Assembly: GCF_001039355.2 (NCBI RefSeq)
Contig: NW_019774447.1
Location: 146,610 to 210,609, forward strand
DNA length: 64,000 nt
Source: Lingula anatina
Lineage: Eukaryota; Brachiopoda; Lingulata; Lingulida; Lingulidae
Reading direction: 5' to 3'
The notes beneath the pieces were generated by a model. The model was not told where the DNA came from. It was given only the letters and a program-made list of their open reading frames with translations, and did no database searches. This document shows, in pieces, positions 12,761 to 24,849 of this stretch (within the stretch, counting starts at the first letter, position 1; every line of letters starts with the position of its first letter). A program made the position numbers and the translations under genes.

Positions 12761-12836
12761 CTCTCTTTCCCTTATACACGCACACAAGCACAAAGTCATA
12801 ATACACATGTAATATCAAACTGGAAATTAAAATAAA

Positions 12837-14903
12837 TTATTTTGAAGTTGGTGTATTGTAACTAATTAACTCTAAATAACAAGGCTCCGTCTCGTTGATA
12901 TCTGTCAGCCGTTTGTCGGACGCAATTTTCTCGTATTTCATACCAGCAGAAATCCTGCTGTAATAAACATCACCATCCACGTGCTCACGTGACAGATCCT
13001 CATATTCGCTCTCATTTTCACACTCTTTAAACCGCGTTCTGTCCAACGCAGAGTTTTGGTGCGAGTACGCGTAGGAATACACGTTGTTAGAATTTTCCCC
13101 CTGGGTGGGCGGCGTTATTGGGACATGATATATTGGGCTCTCCGGTCCACCTAGGTAGAGGGAATTCTCTCTCATTTCTACTGGTTCATTGCCCTGTCTG
13201 GCCTTATAAGTTTGTGCATACGTTCCCTTTAAATTACCCTTTGAGTGATCCGACAAAAGAACTGCCCGACTGTCGGTGCTACTTCTCCGGTCATCTCCGC
13301 GACCGCCGCGGTCATAAAGTGAGTTGTCTTTCAAATGTAACTGATCAGAATTATTTTTCTTGTTCACAGGAAGAGCGGTATGGTAAAGGGGGATATTTTG
13401 GTAAGAGAGTTCTGCCATATTTTTGTCCGTGGCAGATGTGTAGTGTCTTTGCTGTGTGGTTTCTCTGGGTCTTAGTTCGTTCACTTGATCATCTGTCAGA
13501 TTTAGATCGGAGAAAATGACTTCGGATGGGTTTTGATACGTGTTACGATCCTAGAAATAATGAGGTGACAAGGCAATATACATGTAACTCCGATCAGAAA
13601 AATAGCACATCTTACAAAATAGTTACTGGGATTTTCTAGTAGGCAAACGTCAAATACATAAATTGTACTTCTTTCAAAACGATTACTTGAATTTTCTAAT
13701 AGTAATAAAAAAAACAATATTGAAAATAAACAGAAAAGTTATTATCTATACTGATAATATCCATTCCTCATTCATATATATAATATTTCGTTTAATTATG
13801 CATTTGCATAATATGCGAACAAAATAGTAAGATTTGCGAACTGCAACTGTCTAAAATTCATTGGATTATAATATTTTTACTGAAACGTTTATTTTATGCA
13901 AACTTACATGCATCGGGTGTGATTTTGCAATTCCCTTTCTCTTGGTTGAACATTTAAAAATCCTGAAAAGAGTAATACAAGTAGATGGGTCAAAGTGTAC
14001 ACACACACGCACGAACACACACACGCACACACACACACACACACACACCACACACACTGTAGGATTTGTCTATAGGGTACCTGTATATGTAAAACTGGCT
14101 GAAATAGATATGTACATCGAGTGGGTCAGGTTAATAAAGTAAAAGAAAAAGATATGTGACCCTCACAAATGTGTTTGTTGAAGATACAAATGTTTCTCGA
14201 GTTACAGTCACGACTGCGGTTAGGCTGGGATCATAAAAGGCAATGGAACAATTACAGTTGTCAGGCATTAATTTGGTATTCTTTTTTATTTGTTTCAGAA
14301 ATGATGAAAAGGAAATAAACTTTCTTTTATAAACCACTACCACGCGGTACTAAGCGCCTTTTTGCAGATTAACATAAAATACAAATGCCATGCCATGCCA
14401 TCATTTTTATTCTCTCTCTCTCTCTCTCTCTCTCTTACACACACACACATCAATAATTAAATATCAAAATGAAAGTTCATTCATTTTGAAGTTGGTGTAT
14501 TGTAATTCATTAACTCTTAAATAACAAGGCTCTGTCTCGTTGATATCTGTCAGACGTTTCTTCAGTACTCTTTTCTATCAGTATAGGCCTACTGATAGAG
14601 TATTGAACGAGTGGCTACTCTATAAACGGCACCGGTACACAAGGTTTTCAAACTTAAATCAAAATTGATTATAATCTGTTCAATGAGTATTGCAGCTAAA
14701 TGTTAGAAATGGACGGTGCTTAAATCCAGTTAAGAAGAGAGGAACTGTTAAATCCACGGGGGGGGGGGGNNNNNNNNNNNNNNNNNNNNNNNNNAAGGGG
14801 GGGGGGTTAGAACATAAATCAACAGCATTATCGTTTTCTTGGGATCAATCGTTAATTTCTCCAGCTTCAAATCCGATACCTAATGCGTACAAAAAAACAG
14901 GTG

Positions 14904-14936
<33 letters not shown>

Positions 14937-17112
14937 AATAATAATAATAATAATAATATTAAAAAAAAAAAATCTGAGTTCCTCAAGGTAAGTGTTAGTC
15001 GCGCTCGACCACCAACTTCTCAATTTAGGCTGACCAAACCACAAAATGAACACCTACTTTTTGACGTACTCTCCTTTTTTCCACCAAAGCACTGCAAACA
15101 TTGATAGTAATGCAAGGAAGAAAGCGGTCAGTACTCCGGCCACTATGGCGGCGCTGGGCGTTCTTACGTCATCTGACGTAAGCACTGGTGTAGTTTCGTT
15201 GCCAGATGGCACTGCTGTAGGCATGCCTGGGAGAAGTGAAGTAATGGGATGATATTCTGAAACTGTTATAATAACATTAATGACGTAAAACTGAAAAAAA
15301 AATGAGTAAACCAATTATAGGCAAACAAAAGCCGTACGTTGAAAAAAAGTATCGATATTGAATCTGTCTGTAAAATAAAGACACAATTAACTTTTACTTA
15401 GGGCCATAAATGCAATTTTATTTTGATTTCATTTGTGTTTTGATATTAAGAACACACGAATCCTCACGTAACACATGCGCACACGTATCCTAACTAGATA
15501 TCAGAATACCGATAGGCCTACATACTGGTGGTTGCGGCTGAAGCTGCCGTGCTTTCTAAAGTTGTTGTAACTCTTGAAGTAGTTGATGGACGTACTGTTA
15601 CTGTAACCGATGTCCTTGGTTGTCTTGTTGTTATTGTTGTTGTTGCTGCTGCTGTTGTTGTAGTTGTTGTTGTTGTTGTTGATGTTGATGTCGTCGTCAC
15701 ACAAGTCACGGGACTGCATCTAAAACCCTGCCTACAGCTCCCTCTATAGTTGCTATGGCTTATGATAAAAGCGGACTGCCCCTTACATCTACGTTCCTTC
15801 CAGGAGTAGCTTCTACGGTCTCTGTTTTGTGCACAGACAAAGTATTTTCTACAGTCTCCAGGAAAAACGAAATGGCCTTGTACATACTCCTGGGCACTGC
15901 ATGCTTGGCGGTCATAACCACACGGCCATTTCGCTGGAAATAAAAAAAAATGTAACCAAATGAATTTTCTGGGTGGTTAGGCCTATAGAAAGTCCTGTTC
16001 CAATTGAATATGAGCTGACAACGTGCTTGAAATGCATTATAACATTTAAATGTATACAGCTGCAGACAAAAAAGAGTCATGCATGCCCTCTTTAACGTGG
16101 TATCTCGACAACACTGGCATATTGAAAATCTTGCCATATTTTTCAAAGTAATATTAGGGAATTTACTGAGGTCAGCAATTTCTAAAGGACTTTATTTATT
16201 TTCTGAAGCAGTTAAAATATGTACCCAGTAGTTGATCATACAAATTGAGAAACGGACTCCCCCCCCCCCCCCCCAAAAAAAAAAAAAAAAAAAACCTGCC
16301 TCAGGGTCCGGTGAATCTAACGTTTGGTTTTATCTTGTGTGGGTCTTATCACATACACGGGGAATTTCTTACTGATATACGTTATATGCCTTTGCCTACG
16401 AAAAGGATTCACTGAATCTGCAATGTTATCGCCAGTTTTCACATAGAGCTACGTTCGTACATAATCGTGACATTAAACATTTCAAATAGCAAACCCTGCA
16501 CTTTGCTCTCCATAGACGACTGACTACATATAAAGTACATCCTTCATACAAAAATGCGGTTGATGAGTGCTATTAAAATAAATCACTTCAGTGTTGCAAG
16601 GTCAAGTTTTTTTTAATCTTATATCAGCCTAGCGTGTTAACAAGTACTTGTGGACATCAGTAGGGCATAAACGATATCAAAACGACAAATAATACTTATA
16701 GCCTACATGTACTGGTATATGCACTTCTACTTGACTCATGTTTTGGGAAGAAGTCCAATTTCTAGCATATATGTGCTCGCACAGTATACATCATATAGTG
16801 TGTATACACGTAAAATTCTCTCTTTTTTGATTATTTGATTACACCCTCTCCAGACTGAAATTCTTCTTTTTCTCATCGCAAGGACACCTTATATACATTC
16901 TACCGCCCTCTTAAAATTGTTAACTATGAATGTGTGAAATACTGTAGATGACCTGTCCTACATATTGAGGATGAAATGTAAGCCACGAAAAGAACGTCAG
17001 TGTTGAGGAATCCAAGCATTGCTTGCTTCCTGTCTATGAATAAAAAGGCATTACGTCGGGTCATGTTAAAGGATTAAAACCTTAGGCTCGATTCCATGTT
17101 TAATGCAAGTTG

Positions 17113-17145
<33 letters not shown>

Positions 17146-17388
17146 AATAATAATTCAAGGTTATTTCATAAGTCATTTGTTGTAATTATTACTACTACAT
17201 GTACCAAGCAAGGAGTGTTCTGTAACTTTTGACAGAAAGTGAACGACCAGTGCATATGTCTGTTTTACATGTACCACCCCCCCCCCCACCCCCCAGGCAC
17301 CCACCCCCACACACAGACCCAACTCACCTTTCTGCATGGTGACCACAGCCGAAATAAAGAACACTTGGAAATAAACAGGGATATTCAT
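12837..17388 (-). CDS. Receptor A2: CBM14-mucin-TM receptor, one small exon not found
   Basis: Exons: 17388-17328 (signal peptide, identical protein to A1), 15933-15526 (chitin-binding domain and Thr stalk), 15262-15058 (TM AAIVAGVLTAFFLALLSMFAV, then WWKKGEYVKK) and 13550-12837 (237-aa tail after a ttatttctag acceptor). The TM exon ends in phase 2 and the tail exon starts in phase 0, so a juxtamembrane exon of length 1 mod 3 is expected, as the 49-bp exon of gene B. I could not find it; the N gap 14770-14794 lies in that intron. The tail is acidic and tyrosine-rich: AELSYQNIPLY, SLYDRG, TYAQTY, NSLYLG, SPIYHVPI, YEDL-x10-YSRI-x5-YEKI and a terminal CYLELI. YEDL-x10-YSRI fits ITAM spacing. 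TATAAAT at 17463-17469 precedes the ATG by about 75 bp. An alternative acceptor 6 bp inside the TM exon (15256) also keeps frame. Confidence 0.78.
14478..14560 (-). pseudogene. Frameshifted remnant of a receptor tail exon
   Basis: Minus-strand sequence repeats the last part of the A2 tail (KRLTDINETEPCYL) but carries an extra A just after CYL, so the reading frame leaves the ELISYNTPTSK ending. It is followed by sequence matching the A2 3' flank (12590-12830 versus 14270-14470). It is the stump of a third tail copy lying inside the intron between the A2 tail and TM exons, and no upstream tail sequence accompanies it. Confidence 0.65.
14770..14794. other. Assembly gap (N) flanked by poly-G
   Basis: Run of n between two G homopolymers, inside the A2 intron where the juxtamembrane exon should lie. 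Confidence 0.95.
14905..14957. repeat. (ATC)n(ATA)n microsatellite
   Basis: Trinucleotide tract ATC turning into ATA. Copy 1 has only the ATA part (880-917). Confidence 0.9.
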
Positions 17389-17462
17389 GGCAGCTCAATG
17401 TGTCGTTTGTCACTTATCTGCCCGCCCAGGTAACCAGAATTCCTCGCTCGTTATGTCCTATC

Positions 17463-17469
17463 ATTTATA
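17463..17469 (-). promoter_or_regulatory. TATA-like box of A2
   Basis: Same TATAAAT in the same context as in A1, about 75 bp upstream of the A2 ATG at 17388. Confidence 0.45.
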
Positions 17470-18567
17470 GAATAGTGTAATTAATCCATCTTGTCTCATA
17501 AATTTCCCTGTGACTACATACATGTACATGTACGAGCTCCTTGGTGTATCTATTAATTCAAGTTTTCTGCCGTCTTTATGATGTTGGCATTTAGTCGGCA
17601 AATGTCTCAACACTTTCCGTGTAGTATTCTAACCTCATCGATTGAATTTTAGGGTTTCGAACCTTCGAGTATATGTGGGTCTGTGTATAGTCCCCCAAAA
17701 CTGGCAACGTTTCTTCAAAGTACCTACGTTTTTTTTAATCCAGGTCGATGAAAATAAGGTAAAAAAGCTTGTGAAACTTATTTGATCACAGTCCATGCCA
17801 CTCAGGTAAACATTTCACATCCACGTGATCATACATAAAGAAGATGGCCCCATTTTTTACCATTGTCGGTATATAACTGGTGTGAAAAGCCGATAAAAGT
17901 GTCAACGAAGGTCATCGTCTTCTTCCGCAATGAGTTTGAAATCTAAAAATACCACGATAAGGACCGTCTCCATAAGGACATCAACTGGTATCACTGGATA
18001 CGGTAAATGAAAACACAGCCTCTTGCGTTAGACCATTAGAATATTATTCGTCGGTAAATTGCTCCAAAAAGACCCGTGTACAGCTTGTTCTAGCCTCAAA
18101 GTACTGCGTACGTCTTACTCATAGCAAGGACTTATGAAATAATGATAATGTGTGCGTCATGTTCAGAGTGGGAGTTCACCTTAAGCAGAGCGCGTTTTAA
18201 CGAATGGCGGTCTGTAGAATAAGGAAGTAAGCGGAAGAGAAAACAAAACAATGCGTTGTGAAAGATGAAACTTGGGTTAAAACAACTTATTAGTCATGCT
18301 TGAATTTATTGTAGTGGGCATGCGATGGAATAGCTGTGAAAGTGGAAATTCGGTTTAAAACAACTTGTAAGCTTTGACATTAAAGAAAGTACTGTAACTA
18401 CACCCTCTACCAGGAACACAGATGCGTTTTTCGCCAGATATTAACATTAAGTGTTTTTCTGTGGCCAACTCTGTGCTTATCTTTGTGCTGTCCACCAAGA
18501 AATTTTCTCACAGGATTTCATTAAAAAATAAAACGTTATCACAGAGCTGACTTCTGGTAGGGATTAA

Positions 18568-18798
18568 CAGACTAAGGGCGCATTCCCATAGATTTTAGAT
18601 CGATCTATCCCCGTGGGAAGTCTCACTAGATTACCGTCAGATAATCTGGCTTAAATGTCCGTCCCACCTACTACAAGCTGTAAGGGGGTAATTAACTTTC
18701 GTGCCCGCTCGGCTGACAGCTATTTAGCGTGAACCCCCAGGGAGTTAGGTCGATCTAGATGGATCGATCTAAATCCATGGGAATGCAGTCTTAGTGTG
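18568..18798. mobile_element. MITE with TTAA target duplication
   Basis: About 231 bp between TTAA at 18564-18567 and TTAA at 18799-18802. The ends are inverted: left CAGACTAAGGGCGCATTCCC, right (reverse complement) CACACTAAGACTGCATTCCC, continuing through ATAGATTTTAGATCGATCT-like sequence. No coding capacity. TTAA duplication fits piggyBac-type mobilisation. Confidence 0.7.
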
Positions 18799-18802
18799 TT
18801 AA

Positions 18803-19228
18803 TCTGATTTCATTCAAAGAAAGACAGCCCCAGTGTTAGTTAGGTCGACACCTGTAACTCATTCTGAACGGCCCCTTGTTTTTTCAATAGCAGAATTGTG
18901 TACACAAAACGTAAATAAATCCACTTCTTACGTCTACTTCGAAATTGATTCGGTTGCCAAAATGAACAAACTAAACAAGGCATGCTGTTTATTAGAACAA
19001 GCGAAGGACACCTGTAGCGAAAATTGTTAGATGACTTGAGTTTGGTGGAATGTTTTGACGACTCTCAATATAATGTCTACATAGGCCCTATTATGCAATT
19101 ATGAATGAACATGCAGCCTCTCCCCCCCCCACCAACCCGTTGCATGTTCATACAATGGACAAATGAATACAAAATAGATATGTTCAGGGGCGGATCCTAT
19201 GGGGGTCATTTTTTCACCGCCCCCCCCA

Positions 19229-19264
<36 letters not shown>

Positions 19265-22227
19265 AATACTAATACTAATGAATTAAAATTGTAAATTGTA
19301 ATAAGGGGACAGACCAATTTAATATTAAGTAAATAATAATTTAATATACAAAATTTAAAGAGTCATCAACCTTACCGGATAGCTAACCCTGGATGTAACT
19401 GAAATGAAGATTCTATAAATGACTAAAATATTACAAAAACATCAAGCAATTAAAAATAATGACCTGCGGCAAAAGACGTCACAAATTTCTTTTTCAATTT
19501 TTGAAAGCCAGATGACACCGCGAACGTTGCTGCAATCTATTTTTTTGCGTTATAAAAAATTAATTAAAATTGAATTAAAAATTAAAAATAAACTACATCG
19601 TTTGAGATTGTGCTGCGAGCAACAGTAACAATGGTTTAATTTTTAGTCCGTTTTTTTTTGTGTCAGAACAGTAATTTTTTCTAGTAAATTTTTGCAGTAA
19701 TTTAAGATGCTGGACTGATGTAAGTAAAATTTCACTTGGACAAACAATTTTTTTCTCTCGTTAATTCTTCTTAATGAATTTTTTAAATATAAAATGAACC
19801 TATAGGCTGAGAATCAGTGAGTGTTCTCAGGCAAGACAAGTCCAAGGTTCGATTTTCAAACTGATTTAACGGGACAGAAATTCCCTCAGGATAGAGAGTC
19901 CGCTCCCCATTCATTTGTACAGGTGAGGCTGGCGCTAGATTTTGACCCACGTGCACTGTAGGACAGGCTAACCCTACCCATTATTACTAAATTAAGTGAA
20001 GACTTTCCCTGAATCTATTTGTATTTTATCATTAGAAAGAAGTACTATTAAGTTTTGAAGGATTCTTTCAGCTGTGAAAGGATCGAGTAACTTTATTTAT
20101 TAATTTCCCAAGATAAAATTGGTGTTAGTTATTACCTCCGCCAAGGAGGTTATGTTTTCACCCCTGCTGTTTGTCTGTTTGTTTGTTTGTCTGTCTGTCA
20201 TCAACATAACTCAAAAATTTATGGATCGATTTTGATGAAATTTTCAGGAACTGTCAGAAGTAGACCAAGGAAGAGATGATTAGTTTTGGTGGTGATCCGG
20301 ATCAATAATCAATCAATAATTAATAATAATCAAATATCGCTGCCTTGGTCTGCGCTCTCGGAGTGCTTTTCTAGTTATAATTGTGTTTCAGTGTAAGTCT
20401 CTTGTAAATGTCTTAATTGGCTTCAGCACCTTTTTCTGTAGGAATAACTTTGTTGAGTTTTTGTGCCTCATTTTAAGTTAAGTATATACGGAGAATAGTT
20501 TGCAGTCACGAGAGAGACTTGATTCACACCATGCTGTCTAAAAGGGGACGACATTCTTGAACTATACGGCGCCGTGCCAATAAAAAACTTATGTTATAAA
20601 GTCTGAAGTATCCGAGCGTGAGCGCTTTCCCAGCATTCCCCACGAAGGGTTTAGACGGGTTTTCCCCACGGCCCGAGAACATCGGGTACCAGCTTCCGAC
20701 CACAATACCTGCATTATCAGACTGTCAAAGTTCAGATGTTAGATGATGAAGACAGGAATGGAAAACGTACTTTGTCAATTTGTTTTAATAATTAAAACTA
20801 ACAAAATTATTCTGACATATATTTCTAGTCAAAAGACGTAACATTCATATTTTTAATCTTCTCAGTAATTTTAACCATTAAAAGGCGATAGGGGCGGTGT
20901 AAACTTCCAAAACAGGGTCAAATGCACGACTGCAATTTTATAAAAATAAACAACAAATTATAAACACACCTTTAATGTTCACTGATAAACAACCATACAT
21001 TTAACTTTTTATATACATGTAGCTAGTCTGACCCAAAAATTGAATTTCTATCTGAACTGATTCAGCCGAATGGGATTAAGTAAACATACGATGTTCACAC
21101 CTCTTAATTTCATTTCCACAACGAACCTTTTATCAGGTTAACGTTAAAAAACAATAACATATTTGTTCGACAGAGAAATGCTTACTAGTGGATACAACAT
21201 GTATGACGGCGGTCTTCTTTTCAACATTTCACAATTCAAAATGCCCCAGAGTACTAGTCAACGATAGTTCTAGACCGTTGAGGGCTGTATTCTGACTGCC
21301 AAACTAGATAATTAAGCACAAAAAAAAATGGACATCAAGAATAAGTTCATAGACGATGCTGATGGTTGCTGATGATTGTTTGCCATCTTTGATGTTTTAC
21401 ATATTCAAAATTCAATATTTTTGCTGTTATAGTCAATTTTAATCTATCATACCGAAGATAACAATGAAATACAAATGAAAAAAAAAACAACAAAGATTGA
21501 TAAATATTGGTTCAATTGTATGCTATGAATATTTTATAACATCAATGTCAAGAGAATGGATTTCACGACGATCGATTGTCATTCGGGCCTCGTGTACTCC
21601 CCCGAGGATTCCACCCCAGAAAACACAGCCCTAGTGATCCAGGTTAACTGAAGGCGCCGCCAGATGGTAAAAAATGGACCATAGACGAACAATATCAGTA
21701 ACAGAATAATTCATCTTATCTTTTTTACCAAACGTTAACTGAATCTGAATCACCAGAAACATATGCTATAGAATCAGACCATTTTGCAGCCCTTTTTTTT
21801 ACTCATTCCAACTTGTTTGGGTATCAGTTTTGATTTTAAAGGTTTCGTGCTGAGGTAAAATCATTTGTTTTTTTATCTTCTCTGTCGGTATAAATGTTCA
21901 CTGGAGAACAAAACACAGATTTTCTGTCGAGTTACGATTTTTTTTTCTGTTTGCGCTCATGGATTAGCTGCCGTCTGGGAAAGTACTCAACATCTGGGCG
22001 GTACGCTTGGCTATCAAGCTAATTTTTGCTATCTTGGCTATAAAAGTCGCACTTCTGTATCATCAGCTACATGAAAACATATCAGCTTTAGCATGTAGGC
22101 ATTTTGGTCATTTGAGTGAAAATGAGACATCCTCATCCAATGTTTTATCTCCGTTTAGGACGTTCGAACTTCAACCCTGTAGTGATCCAAATCATCATCG
22201 TCAACGCCCTCTACCTCTTTCGTATTT
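18803..22227. other. Gene-free stretch with interspersed repeats
   Basis: No exon supported by splice phase or family resemblance. It holds an (AAT)n tract (19230-19280) next to a GGGGCGGATCC repeat end, AT-rich sequence, and the dispersed repeat at 20130-20380. Open frames here are AT-rich and unsupported. Confidence 0.6.
20130..20380. repeat. Dispersed repeat of the 'CCTCCGCCAAGGAGGTT' type
   Basis: Begins CCTCCGCCAAGGAGGTTATG, followed by a GTTTGTCTGT tract and a segment resembling TGGATCGATTTTGATGAAA. I recall similar sequence as a common dispersed repeat in marine invertebrate genomes. It carries no gene. Confidence 0.5.
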
Positions 22228-23966
22228 TCAGTCAACCTTTTTTATCTTCATGACAGCCCAACGAAGCAAGGCGTTCTCATTGTCGTTGTTACTACCAGGC
22301 AGGCCATTGTGCTTAAACCACGGCCAACAGTCCTTCTTGCATTCTCCTGGAACGGCCATTTTGCCGGTGAGAGAGACCATTGCGCAAAAATTGTACCACC
22401 AACCTCCGCGGAATTTTTCGCTACAACGTTTACCATAGGTTCTGTCATTAGTAGAAAACAACATGTCGAAACTATAGGACCAAAAGTTCCCTTCAGACAG
22501 GTTTCCAGAACCGCGCAAAGATTTGTGCAACACATATTTCTTCGATTCCGGGCCTATGCGAAAACCGTGATGGATTTCCCAGTAGTAATTGTCAGTGAGC
22601 AAGCTCCTTACTTCGACCATTAAGGAGTAGTTTCCCTGGTTGGTGAGATGATGAAACGCTTCCAGTCCCAGCCAGTGGTCGCCGGCAACGTCACCGAATC
22701 CGTTACGGTAATCGACCCAAGGCCTACAGTAAAAGTCAAAATAAAACTATGTCGTCTTTTATTTATCTCCAAAATCAAACGTGAGCCAAGCTAAAGCACT
22801 CTATTACACAATGTATGTAAATTAAGATATTCTGTTCTCTCGCTTATCTATTTTATCTTCGAAATTTAAGAAAATAAATTGGAGAACACGAGAAGCAGGG
22901 TTGAGTAGAATTATCGTCATTAACATGAACGTTTACCGATCATTTACGTTAATTGCTGTACTAAATAATTACATACCACTCCCCTTATAAAAGAAAAAAA
23001 TGATTTTTTAAAGATTCACATCAAGACAAAACTGTTGCCCTTTTGGAATCTTTTTGGTTAAATCCGGCCATACCTGTTAAAGTTTAACTCAGGTCCTGTT
23101 CTGCGCATCAGAACCGTCCACCCTTCCTCACATGATACCCGGAGTTGTCTATTCATAGAGTTGACGTTAATACAGTGAACGCCATCCAACCCAACTGGAA
23201 TTAAAATGACAGAAATCATAAGGAGACCAACGGACATTATAAGAAAAAAAACGGAATGATGCAAATAGAGACAGAAAGAGAGCCATGGAGATAAAAGGAA
23301 AAACACACATCACCTTCACAGAGAGATTAATAAATGGAATGGAACATAGGTACCATTTAGGTGTATTATCTCAGTGATTTTTTAAAGTATCCTATAAATG
23401 TGCACATTAAAATAAAAACTTACTATAATTACCGCAGTCGTGTGGGACCTAAAACAATATGAAACAAGATATTAGCGAACGTTCTGCGGGCGTTAATGAG
23501 AACACAAAATCATAATATAATGATAATAATACAGATTGCCTCCGTACTGTTTTCTTCTTCGTGTATAAAGTTAAAAAGGTCTTTGAACCTTGGTAGTGCG
23601 ACATAAGAAGACTACTGGTACGTTACATACCTTTGTGTAATATCGACTGGCGCTATCGTCACTAAGGGCCATTTTGGTGGGTGTGAAATCAACTGCGGAA
23701 TTCAATTCACACACGGTGTTGTCAGATCTTACGTTGAAAGACTTGCACTCTGGGTTTGCCTCGCATTCCGCTGCGCATTCTATCCTGCTTATTCCTCCTG
23801 GTTTTTCTCTGCTTTCTAATACAGCATTGGGTAAATACTTTCCTGGTGTACCATAAAAAATGTCGGGTCTTGCTGTAACGCCGTTTTTCGTGCCCGTGTT
23901 TAGCCCACAAGCAATCGTAATGAAAATAGAGAAGCGAATAAAAAGTGTTGATCGCATTTCTGTCAT
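22228..23966 (-). CDS. Secreted PAN/Apple + fibrinogen-C domain protein
   Basis: Four exons: 23966-23631, 23448-23433 (a 16-bp microexon), 23194-23074 and 22723-22228, total 969 bp (322 aa), all in phase. The start chosen is MTEMRSTLFIRF; ATGs at 23978 and 23957 are in frame. After a signal peptide, residues about 45-110 form a PAN/Apple-like module (GGISRIECAAECEANPECKS, DNTVCELNS). The microexon supplies VPHDC, entering a fibrinogen C-terminal domain: CEEGWTVLMRR, NFNRPWVDYRNGFGDV, HWLGLEAFHHLT, NFWSYSFDMLFSTNDRTYG, CSEKFRGGWWYNFC, then WAVMKIKKVD and stop. Secreted fibrinogen-related proteins of this type are often lectin-like recognition factors; that role is inferred. Confidence 0.85.
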
Positions 23967-24439
23967 GACTGCTTGCATACAGCTTTTAGTCAGAATGAGA
24001 ATGACACAAAAAATCACCCAGATATCTACCGCTATGGAAATGTATATAATTGATCAGTAAATTGGGAATTGTTGCTAGGTAACTTCAGTCCATAAGCCTT
24101 ACGTCATATGTCTCCATGTTTGCATTTCCCACATAGCTAATGAATAAAGCTTAAAAATGAAAAATTACTGTACTTATCATGTTACATTTGCCTCGACACG
24201 ATATACGAGAAGGTAAGTATTATTCGCGCATACATGCATGTATTCAAATTATTAGGAATTTTCAAAAGAAATTCACACTGCTTTTTATTTTTCGAATCCA
24301 CAAATTAAAGGAATGGTCGTCCGCTACGAATCGTAGTCCGTTTCCCATTACCTTCGTCCTTTACAGTTTCCATTTTCTCCACTTACTGAGCCCGATTTGT
24401 ACTCCTGGTTAACCCAAACCATTGAAAATTAACACTGTA

Positions 24440-24790
24440 ACGCCTCAAAACCTGGAATTAACTCGCCCTACATGTCACCTCTTTTAAACTCAAATGGACT
24501 CGAGCCACCTGTCACCCTTCAGATTCTGGAATGGACTGACACCAGCTGTCACCCCTCAAAACCTGGAATCGACCCGTCCCACCTGTCACCCCTTTCTAAC
24601 TGGAACGTACTCGTCCCACCTGTCACCCCCTCAGTCTGAAATGGACTCTCCCCATCTAGCAACCCCTGAAACGTGGAATGAACTCGCCCTATCAGTCACT
24701 TTTGAAACCTTGAATGGCCTTGCCCCACTTGTCATCCTTCAAACTGGAATGAACATCCCCTTTCTGCTTTCTGTCCAATATTTGAATAGA
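24440..24790. repeat. Degenerate ~37-bp minisatellite
   Basis: Eight to nine diverged units with core CTGGAATGGACTCGCCCCAC followed by CTGTCACCCCT. Unit starts lie near 24449, 24486, 24524, 24559, 24598, 24634, 24671, 24707 and 24744. A poly-A run follows at 24810-24840. Confidence 0.75.
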
Positions 24791-24804
24791 ACTTTCTTAC
24801 CTCA

Positions 24805-24843
<39 letters not shown>

Positions 24844-24849
24844 CGAAGT

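Larger units (their letters stand above)
13614..18450. repeat. Duplicated block, copy 2 (pairs with 1-4340)
   Basis: Direct repeat of the left end of the window containing the signal-peptide, chitin-binding and TM exons of A2. Beyond 18450 the sequence is unrelated to what follows 4340 in copy 1. Confidence 0.85.
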
